Shown one piece after another: positions 1 to 5,233 of a DNA stretch of 5,233 nt; the first letter of the stretch is position 1; each line of letters opens with the position of its first letter. The stretch comes from Gammaproteobacteria bacterium. GTDB taxonomy: Bacteria; Pseudomonadota; Gammaproteobacteria; Pseudomonadales; Azotimanducaceae. A program made the position numbers and the translations under genes. The stretch covers positions 1 through 5,233 of the forward strand of contig JAPUFN010000135.1 of assembly GCA_027293665.1 (NCBI GenBank). The letters are read 5' to 3'. The notes beneath the pieces are model-generated. The model was given only the letters and a program-made list of their open reading frames with translations, was not told the origin of the DNA and searched no databases.

Positions 1-1
1 G

Positions 2-1042
2 GATCGGTTTGGTGGCCGGCGAGTTGCTGTGGTTGCCCAGACCCTTGGTGCGCTCGCGCCGCTGTTTCTACTGAGCGTGATAGCGACCGACAGCCTCTCG
101 TTTTCGATGATGCTCTGTTACGCGCTATTGATGGGTTGTGCCCAGGCGTTTGTTACTCCGGCGCGTGACGGCCTCCTCAATCAAGTGGCGGAAGGCCGCG
201 TGCAGCGCACTGTGATGCTCACCAGCATGATGCAATTTGGTTTGGCCATGGTCGGGTTCATGATTGCCGCCACGGCAGACGTATTCGGACCGGAGCTCAT
301 ACTTGGGTTTCAGAGTATGGTCCTGCTGCTGGGTGTGTATGCGTTTGTTCAGATTGGCGAGCCTGATCGCTCGAATCATCCGGCGTCGCCGCCGCTGCTG
401 AAATCGGTGCTCGATGGTGGGCGCGCGGTGTTTGCCTCACCCGCCATGCGCATGGTGATGGTGCAGAACATGGCAATGGGGATGTTTTTCATGGGCACCT
501 ACATCGTCACGATGCCGTTGCTGGTACGGGAGATTTACGCAGGCACTGCTCAGGATCTGGCTTTCATGAATGCGGCGAATTCGTTGGGGTTGGTGCTGAC
601 GATTTTTCTGTTGTTGCGGATTGGCGACATTCGCCGGCAGGGCCGCGCCTTGCTGCTTGCGCAGGGAATAGGCGCCTTTGTTCTGGCAGGCGCCGCTTTT
701 ACGTCGCAGTTCAGCCAGTTTGTGCTCATAATTTTCTTCTGGGGTGTTTGCGGCGGTGCGGCAATGACCATGTCGAGAACGATCATGCAGGAACAGGCTC
801 CCGAAACGATGCGCGGCAGAGTGATGAGTTTCTATTCATTCTCCTTCATGGGCGCAGGTCCCATAGGTGCGTTGCTCAGTGGTTATCTTGTGGAGGAGTT
901 GGGTCCGGAACTGGCATTGCTGACCTCGGCGAGCGGCATGTTGGTCGTGATCATCCTGATCGGCGTAACCTCGGGTGTGTGGAATCTGCAGGGCCATACG
1001 CAGCAGATAGTCTCTGAAGAACCGATCGACAGCAGTGAATGA
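2..1042 (+). CDS. MFS_3-type major facilitator transporter, 5'-truncated by the window edge
   Basis: This is an inner-membrane secondary transporter of the major facilitator superfamily. The reading frame is open from the first bases. A GTG at 29 is not the real start, because the codons before it (nt 2-22) read D-R-F-G-G-R-R, the end of MFS motif A in the loop between helices 2 and 3. Helices 1-2 therefore lie upstream, and about 346 of a usual 400-420 codons are visible. I count ten hydrophobic segments, matching helices 3-12. The T-P-A-R-D-G-L-L stretch after helix 4, a motif-A-like G-D-I-R-R-Q-G-R between helices 8 and 9, and E-Q-A-P-E-T-M-R-G-R-V-M-S before helix 11 are typical of the MFS_3 (EntS-like) group. 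Known members often export siderophores or drugs, but direction and substrate cannot be read here. It ends at or just before hyuA, so it is probably the operon's transporter. The family call is firm and the substrate is unknown. Confidence 0.9.
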   Translation, partial: DRFGGRRVAVVAQTLGALAPLFLLSVIATDSLSFSMMLCYALLMGCAQAFVTPARDGLLNQVAEGRVQRTVMLTSMMQFGLAMVGFMIAATADVFGPELILGFQSMVLLLGVYAFVQIGEPDRSNHPASPPLLKSVLDGGRAVFASPAMRMVMVQNMAMGMFFMGTYIVTMPLLVREIYAGTAQDLAFMNAANSLGLVLTIFLLLRIGDIRRQGRALLLAQGIGAFVLAGAAFTSQFSQFVLIIFFWGVCGGAAMTMSRTIMQEQAPETMRGRVMSFYSFSFMGAGPIGALLSGYLVEELGPELALLTSASGMLVVIILIGVTSGVWNLQGHTQQIVSEEPIDSSE

Positions 1043-1082
1043 AAATGCACCGAAACAGTCTACTGCGGAACTGTCACAGGCG

Positions 1083-3170
1083 ATGAGCGATACCTACAGA
1101 CTGGCGGTCGACATCGGTGGCACGTTCACCGATGTGGTCCTCGAGCGCGCAGAGGAGCGGATTACCCATAAGGTACTGACGACATACGCCGACCCTGCAA
1201 ACGGCGTGATGACGGCAACGGATCGAGTCCTGGAGATCGCGGCAGCAGATCCCGCTGATGCCAGTGTCGTGCTCCACGGCACAACGCTTGCAACCAACGC
1301 CATCATAGAGAGAACTGGTGCCGTCACTGCGTTGCTCACCACCGAAGGACACCGGGATGCACTCGAGATGGCGCTGGAAAACCGCTTTGAGCAGTACGAT
1401 CTCGCGATTGATCGACCCATACCGCTGGTACCGCGCCATTTACGCCTGCCGGTGCACGAACGAATGGATTCGCGTGGAGAAATCCTCCTGCCGTTGGCGG
1501 AGCAATCCGTTCATGCCGTTTTGCCGCTGCTCGAGGAGCACGCCGTCACGAGCGTTGCGATTGGTTTCCTGCACTCCTACATCAATCCCGTTCATGAGCA
1601 GAGAGTTGCCGCGATACTCAGGGCTGCGTTACCCGATCTGTCCGTCACGCTTTCGTGCGAGGTTTGCCCGGAGATCCGAGAATACGAAAGGCTGTCCACT
1701 GCGTGTGCGAACGCTTATGTGAAGCCGCTAATGGCCACTTACCTCGCAAGCCTGCAGGCGAAGATGGGCGCGAGAGGGTTTGCCTGTCCAGTGCTTCTCA
1801 TGACCTCGGGTGGCGGCTTGACTGCATTGGCAACTGCTGCTGAATATCCGATTCGACTCATTGAGTCTGGCCCGGCCGGGGGCGCAATCCTCGCCGCCCA
1901 CCTGGCACAAACGAGCGATTGCAGCGAGGTTTTGTCATTCGATATGGGTGGGACAACTGCCAAGCTCTGCGTCATAGATAACGGCGAACCGTTGTTGAGC
2001 CGATCCTTCGAGGTTGATCGCAGCTACCGATTCAAAAAAGGCAGTGGCTTGCCGGTGCGCATCCCGGTGATTGAAATGGTGGAGATCGGTGCTGGTGGCG
2101 GATCGATCGCACAGGTGGATAAGCTCGGCCGTCTGCAGGTTGGACCGGAGAGCGCCGGTTCCGAGCCCGGACCAGCTTGTTATGGCCGCGGTGGTGAACG
2201 ACCGGCTGTTACAGACGCTGATCTTGTTCTGGGGAAACTCGATCCTACCAATTTTGCTGGCGGCAGCATGGATCTGGATCTTGCGGCGGCGGAACGCGCG
2301 CTGCATAGCGTCGCTGGGCCACTGTCACTGACCCCACAAATGGCCGCTCATGGCATCAGTGAAGTCGTCAACGAAAATATGGCTACCGCAGCTCGTGCCC
2401 ATCTTGCGGAGTGGGGCAAAGCCACGGAAGGCCGGGTGCTGATCGCTTTTGGCGGCGCAGCACCTCTGCACGCGGCATTGCTTGCACATAAGCTCAAACT
2501 TGATCGTGTTGTGATTCCGGCACATGCGGGCGTCGGCTCGGCGATAGGTTTTCTCATCGCACCTGTGCGTTACGAAGTAGTTCGCAGCCGTTACATGAAG
2601 CTGACGTCGCTCGACCCATCGGTGGTGGACGGGATCATGCAGGAGATGCGTGTAGAGGCACAATCGGTGGTCGGCAGCGTCGCGAGCAATGAGACATTGC
2701 TGGAGAACCGAAAGGCTTTCATGCGCTACTGCGGCCAGGGTTTCGAAATCGCGGTCGAATTGCCGGCAGCGAAAGGACTATTGCAGGCCAGTGAACTCAG
2801 GCAACGCTTTGACGACGCTTATCGTGAGCTCTACGGCCGCACCATTCCGGATCTTGACGTTGAAATATTGAGTTGGACTTTGACGCTCAGTGCACCAGCG
2901 CCACTTACCCCAATTGCTGATAATTGGCGAAAAGAAAAGCTGGCCAAACCGGTGGCAACTCGGCAACTCTTCGATGTGGTGATCGGTGAATTGGTCGATG
3001 CCGATTGCTACGCGCGGGATGCCATCAGCCCCGGTGATTTTCTGGCAGGGCCTGCGCTGGTGATTGAAGAACAGACAACGACCTTCGTCGCCACAGGATT
3101 CACCGGCACGGTGTCGGATCAAGGCCATCTCGTGCTTGAACGCCACACGGGAGGCCGGAGTGATGGCTGA
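1083..3170 (+). CDS. hyuA: Hydantoinase/oxoprolinase family protein, subunit A (HyuA-like, ATP-binding)
   Basis: This is the large ATP-binding subunit of a cytoplasmic two-subunit enzyme. Relatives cleave hydantoins, 5-oxoproline or lactams at the expense of ATP, or carboxylate ketones. An N-terminal hydantoinase-A domain (about 6-185) opens with V9-D-I-G-G-T-F-T-D17, a phosphate-binding loop of actin-like ATPase type, followed by H65-G-T-T and N72. The central domain (about 200-495) carries Y-E-R-L-S-T (201-206), the second nucleotide loop D287-M-G-G-T-T-A-K294, G-A-G-G-G-S (336-341), a G-P-E-S-A-G-S-E-P-G-P-A-C-Y-G segment (354-368) and F-G-G-A-A-P-L-H (456-463). The C-terminal domain has R-Y-C-G-Q-G-F-E (548-555) and G-P-A-L-V-I-E-E (656-663). 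Its 695 aa match the usual 680-700. ATG 1083 is preferred because it places the ATP loop at residue 9, as is usual. The in-frame GTG 1035 would add 16 residues and overlap the transporter by 8 bases. Neither start has a strong ribosome site. The family is certain; the symbol is family-level and the substrate is unknown. Confidence 0.93.
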   Translation: MSDTYRLAVDIGGTFTDVVLERAEERITHKVLTTYADPANGVMTATDRVLEIAAADPADASVVLHGTTLATNAIIERTGAVTALLTTEGHRDALEMALENRFEQYDLAIDRPIPLVPRHLRLPVHERMDSRGEILLPLAEQSVHAVLPLLEEHAVTSVAIGFLHSYINPVHEQRVAAILRAALPDLSVTLSCEVCPEIREYERLSTACANAYVKPLMATYLASLQAKMGARGFACPVLLMTSGGGLTALATAAEYPIRLIESGPAGGAILAAHLAQTSDCSEVLSFDMGGTTAKLCVIDNGEPLLSRSFEVDRSYRFKKGSGLPVRIPVIEMVEIGAGGGSIAQVDKLGRLQVGPESAGSEPGPACYGRGGERPAVTDADLVLGKLDPTNFAGGSMDLDLAAAERALHSVAGPLSLTPQMAAHGISEVVNENMATAARAHLAEWGKATEGRVLIAFGGAAPLHAALLAHKLKLDRVVIPAHAGVGSAIGFLIAPVRYEVVRSRYMKLTSLDPSVVDGIMQEMRVEAQSVVGSVASNETLLENRKAFMRYCGQGFEIAVELPAAKGLLQASELRQRFDDAYRELYGRTIPDLDVEILSWTLTLSAPAPLTPIADNWRKEKLAKPVATRQLFDVVIGELVDADCYARDAISPGDFLAGPALVIEEQTTTFVATGFTGTVSDQGHLVLERHTGGRSDG
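3149..3154 (+). promoter_or_regulatory. Shine-Dalgarno of hyuB, inside the end of hyuA
   Basis: GGGAGG lies 8 bases before the ATG at 3163, an ideal spacing. It sits within the last codons of hyuA, so a ribosome finishing hyuA covers or exposes it. This site fixes the hyuB start at 3163 and rules against the longer in-frame extension back to 3064. It indicates translational coupling that would keep the two subunits in balance. Confidence 0.8.
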
Positions 3171-4830
3171 ACTCGCAACACTCCAGTTGCAACTGGTCTG
3201 GGATCGATTGCTGGCGATCGTCGAGGAGCAGGCCCAGACCCTGATGCGAACCGCATTCTCCACCGTCGTGCGGGAAGCGGGCGATCTTTCCGCCGGGGTG
3301 TTCAACACCAAAGGTGAAATGCTCGCGCAAGCAGTGACGGGCACGCCAGGTCACGTGAACGCCATGGCTGCGTCTGTGGGTAAATTTCTGGATAAGTTTC
3401 CCTGTGCCACACTCAATCCCGGCGACGTCCTGCTGACGAACGATCCGTGGGATGGGACAGGTCATCTGAATGACTTCACGATCGTAACACCCGTTTTCCT
3501 GGGTGAACAATGCATCGGCTTATTCGCGAGTACCAGTCACATCGCCGATGTCGGGGGCCGAGGTTTCGGACCGGACGCGAACGATGTCTTCGAAGAGGGG
3601 CTGCGAATTCCCATTAGCTATCTGTTTCGTGCTGGCGAACTCGATGCAACGTTAATGATGCTGATAAATGCAAATGTTCGTGATCCGATTACCGCCGAGG
3701 GAGATCTCTATTCCCTGACAGCTTGTAACGATCAAGGTGCGAAACAATTGCTGGAGATGATGGTTGATTTTCAGCTTGCTGATCTCGTCGCTGTCAGCAA
3801 TCACATCCTCACTACGTCGGCAGACGCCATGGCGAACGAGATAAGCCGTTTGCCAAACGGACGCTTTGAGAATCGGATGCGGGTCGATGGCTATGATTCT
3901 CCAGTAGACCTCGTGGCCAGTCTGGAAGTTAGAGATACCACCATTCATGTCGATTTTGCGGGTAGTTCTCCGATTTCACCGCTCGGCATCAATGTACCGC
4001 TGCCTTATACGGAAGCCTATGCGTCGTTCGGCGTGCGTTGCGTTGTCGGGAATGACATTCCGAACAACGCGGGTTCACTACGGGCGGTGACGGTGAGTGC
4101 GCCCGCTGGGTCGATTCTCAACGCTGAATCGCCAAGCGCCGTATCTGCACGGCATGCAATTGGCCAGATGCTGCCGGACGTCGTCCTCGGCTGCCTCGCC
4201 GAAATTCTGCCGGACTCGGTTCCAGCCGAAGGTGCATCGTGTATCTGGAATCCGGTGTTCCGCAATGTACCTGCGGGAGCAACCGGTAATGCGCCGTTCG
4301 TGGAATTCGTGATCAATCCCATCTACAACGGCGGCACAGGCGCCCGGCCGGGTAAAGACGGTTTGTCGACGACGGCATTTCCATCAGGCGTCCGCACCAC
4401 TTCGACTGAGGTTAATGAGGCCACCTCGCCGTTACTCATCTGGTCTAAAGAATATCTGACTGATTCGGGCGGTGTGGGCAAACGCCGTGGTGGGCTCGGT
4501 CAGAAGATAGAAATTGCGCATCGTGAGGGTGCCCCGTTCATCATCTCGAAGATGTTCGATCGGATCAGCCATCCGCCGCGTGGGCGGTTTGGCGGTGGCG
4601 AGGGGAAAACGGGTGCCGTGTACCTGCGTGACGGCCCGCAATTGGCGGCGAAGGGCCGCGACGTGGTGCCTGCCGGGCAGACGCTGGTGCTGGAAACGCC
4701 GGGTGGTGGCGGTATTGGCCGCGTTGCCGGGCGTGAGAGAACTGAGGTGCTGGCCGATGTGCGCGCTGGCTACGTCTCCACAGACGCCGCGAGAGCCAGC
4801 TATAATGTCGATCCGGACGACGCTGACTGA
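3163..4830 (+). CDS. hyuB: Hydantoinase/oxoprolinase family protein, subunit B (HyuB-like)
   Basis: This is the second subunit of the HyuAB complex, cytoplasmic and expected to form a hetero-oligomer with HyuA to act on a cyclic amide or related carbonyl substrate. One hydantoinase-B domain fills nearly all of the 555 aa (usual 510-590). Landmarks in order: R-E-A-G-D-L-S-A-G-V-F (37-47), G-T-P-G-H (60-64), G-D-V-L-L-T-N-D-P-W (87-96) followed by D-G-T-G-H-L-N-D, H126-I-A-D-V-G-G131, E-E-G-L-R-I-P (144-150), V-D-F-A-G-S (263-268), N-N-A-G-S-L-R (301-307), D-S-G-G-V-G-K-R-R-G-G-L-G (434-446), and the C-terminal T-P-G-G-G-G-I-G (512-519). All the expected blocks are present, so it appears intact. 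It begins 8 bases before the hyuA stop (ATGGCTGA) behind a strong Shine-Dalgarno. No hyuC or small acetone-carboxylase subunit follows; a tRNA gene comes next. The family is certain. The exact reaction (hydantoinase, oxoprolinase, lactamase or carboxylase type) cannot be assigned. Confidence 0.94.
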   Translation: MAELATLQLQLVWDRLLAIVEEQAQTLMRTAFSTVVREAGDLSAGVFNTKGEMLAQAVTGTPGHVNAMAASVGKFLDKFPCATLNPGDVLLTNDPWDGTGHLNDFTIVTPVFLGEQCIGLFASTSHIADVGGRGFGPDANDVFEEGLRIPISYLFRAGELDATLMMLINANVRDPITAEGDLYSLTACNDQGAKQLLEMMVDFQLADLVAVSNHILTTSADAMANEISRLPNGRFENRMRVDGYDSPVDLVASLEVRDTTIHVDFAGSSPISPLGINVPLPYTEAYASFGVRCVVGNDIPNNAGSLRAVTVSAPAGSILNAESPSAVSARHAIGQMLPDVVLGCLAEILPDSVPAEGASCIWNPVFRNVPAGATGNAPFVEFVINPIYNGGTGARPGKDGLSTTAFPSGVRTTSTEVNEATSPLLIWSKEYLTDSGGVGKRRGGLGQKIEIAHREGAPFIISKMFDRISHPPRGRFGGGEGKTGAVYLRDGPQLAAKGRDVVPAGQTLVLETPGGGGIGRVAGRERTEVLADVRAGYVSTDAARASYNVDPDDAD

Positions 4831-4847
4831 GCTTGGAGCAGTAGAAC

Positions 4848-4875
4848 TTGTTTTTCAGATTCGTTTGGGCAAAAT
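4848..4875 (+). promoter_or_regulatory. Candidate sigma-70 promoter of the tRNA-Gly gene
   Basis: TTGTTT (4848-4853) resembles a -35 box and CAAAAT (4870-4875) a -10 box, with a 16-base spacer. Both match the consensus only partly (3 of 6 and 4 of 6). The run after the -10 is GCCGCCG, the GC-rich discriminator typical of stable-RNA promoters under stringent control. A start near 4882 would leave only about 6 bases before the mature tRNA. The position supports the call more than the box scores do. Read-through from hyuB is an alternative, because no terminator is visible between them. Confidence 0.45.
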
Positions 4876-4887
4876 AGCCGCCGCTAA

Positions 4888-4963
4888 GCGGGAATAGCTC
4901 AGTTGGTAGAGCGTGACGTTGCCAACGTCAAGGTCGCCAGTTCGAACCTGGTTTCCCGCTCCA
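4888..4963 (+). tRNA. tRNA-Gly (anticodon GCC)
   Basis: This is a complete 76-base cloverleaf. The acceptor arm GCGGGAA (4888-4894) pairs with TTCCCGC (4953-4959), followed by discriminator T and an encoded CCA (4961-4963). The D stem is GCTC/GAGC. The anticodon stem TGACG/CGTCA (4914-4918, 4926-4930) encloses loop TTGCCAA, placing GCC at positions 34-36 (4921-4923), which reads GGC and GGT glycine codons. The T arm GCCAG/CTGGT, with one G-T pair at its base, encloses TTCGAAC. All invariant positions look normal. It lies 57 bases after hyuB on the same strand. Confidence 0.98.
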
Positions 4964-4968
4964 ACATC

Positions 4969-4996
4969 AAAGCCCAGCCATCGCGCTGGGCTTTTT
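4969..4996 (+). terminator. Intrinsic terminator after tRNA-Gly
   Basis: AAAGCCCAGC (4969-4978) pairs perfectly with GCTGGGCTTT (4985-4994) around a six-base loop, and the stem runs into five T residues (4992-4996). It begins 5 bases after the tRNA CCA and would end tRNA transcription, and also any hyu operon read-through. On the opposite strand the same hairpin is followed by only three T residues, so it could act weakly for the converging gene as well. Confidence 0.88.
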
Positions 4997-5041
4997 CGTC
5001 TTCCTGCTGGAAAAACATCTCCCGGCTCAGTAGTAGGTACC

Positions 5042-5233
5042 TCAAGCTGCTGCTGGCAAAGCAGCACCCGTCTCCAACAGGGATTTAAGACTCGCGATAA
5101 TCCACGGCCATCCTTGAGAGATACTGTCGAACACGACACTTCCGCTGGGAAAACGGTCGTGGACGATTCGCAGCTTCGTCTGTTCGTTGAGTGCTTCGAT
5201 GGTGAAGGTAACGCGGGATGGTTCTTCGCTGAG
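5042..5233 (-). CDS. SRPBCC/AHSA1-family protein, C-terminal part only
   Basis: On the minus strand a frame enters from the right edge and stops with TGA at 5042-5044, giving 63 visible residues. Two parts can be recognised: a beta-strand-like stretch S-R-V-T-F-T-I-E-A-L, and then the C-terminal helix G-W-P-W-I-I-A-S-L-K-S-L-L-E-T-G, a hallmark of AHSA1-like (Hsp90 ATPase activator homologue) members of the SRPBCC/START fold. Family members are small soluble proteins of about 140-170 aa with a deep hydrophobic pocket. Most bacterial ones have no known ligand, and in many genomes they sit beside ArsR-type regulators. The start and N-terminal half lie outside the window. An Ala/Pro-rich tail (A-A-L-P-A-A-A) follows the helix. 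It converges on the tRNA gene and shows no link to the hyu operon. The family call is good, the role unknown. Confidence 0.82.
   Translation of the reverse strand, partial: LSEEPSRVTFTIEALNEQTKLRIVHDRFPSGSVVFDSISQGWPWIIASLKSLLETGAALPAAA

Noticed and set aside
29..31. GTG as the start of the transporter gene
   Set aside because: The frame is open before it and encodes the end of MFS motif A, so the gene begins upstream of the window.
3064..3162. N-terminal extension of hyuB by 33 codons
   Set aside because: It lies inside hyuA's conserved C-terminus in another frame, looks unlike the family, and a strong Shine-Dalgarno marks ATG 3163.
2778..3344. 188-codon minus-strand open frame across the hyuA-hyuB junction
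   Set aside because: It is antisense to two conserved proteins, has no recognisable domain, and is expected by chance in GC-rich coding DNA.
1083..4830. Acetone carboxylase alpha/beta subunits
   Set aside because: No small third subunit follows, and HyuB at 555 aa is much shorter than the acetone carboxylase partner subunit.
4888..4963. tRNA-Gly as an integration site of a mobile element
   Set aside because: No integrase, no repeated tRNA 3' end in the window, and an ordinary gene follows directly.
5048..5066. Perfect 7-bp hairpin TGCTGCT/AGCAGCA
   Set aside because: It lies within the SRPBCC coding tail (Ala/Pro codons), has no T-run after it on either strand, and is best explained by repeated alanine codons.
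4903..5088. 61-codon plus-strand frame starting inside the tRNA
   Set aside because: It is made of tRNA and terminator sequence, a common artefact.
4855..5139. 94-codon minus-strand frame across the tRNA
   Set aside because: It crosses the tRNA and the terminator and runs in a different frame from the recognisable SRPBCC C-terminus.

Overview
This window looks like chromosomal DNA from a proteobacterium, most likely a gammaproteobacterium. The base composition is moderately GC-rich, the genes are tightly packed with overlaps, the tRNA-Gly has an encoded CCA, and the terminator and promoter-like signals are of ordinary bacterial type. The lineage is an inference from style and protein character, since no marker gene is present.

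Positions 1-4830 hold one plus-strand gene set. It begins with the 3' part of an MFS_3-type major facilitator transporter, whose first two helices lie upstream of the window. Next come the two subunits of a hydantoinase/oxoprolinase-family enzyme, HyuA (695 aa from the preferred ATG) and HyuB (555 aa). hyuA and hyuB overlap by 8 bases and hyuB has a strong Shine-Dalgarno inside the end of hyuA, so the two are almost certainly co-translated. The transporter ends at or just before hyuA. The simplest reading is a three-gene operon that moves a small amide, lactam, hydantoin or related carbonyl compound across the inner membrane and processes it with an ATP-dependent enzyme in the cytoplasm. The substrate cannot be read from the sequence. 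Neither an N-carbamoylase (hyuC) nor an acetone-carboxylase small subunit follows hyuB.

Positions 4831-5041 hold a tRNA-Gly(GCC) gene 57 bases after hyuB. It has a plausible promoter of its own with a GC-rich discriminator and is followed by a clear intrinsic terminator.

Positions 5042-5233, on the minus strand, are the C-terminal 63 codons of an SRPBCC/AHSA1-family protein that runs off the right edge. It converges on the tRNA and is probably unrelated to the hyu operon.

I see no mobile element, CRISPR array or phage gene. The window is mostly ordinary. The points most worth a second look are the unknown substrate of the transporter-HyuAB set and a 15-codon reading frame that exactly bridges the transporter stop and the likely hyuA start.
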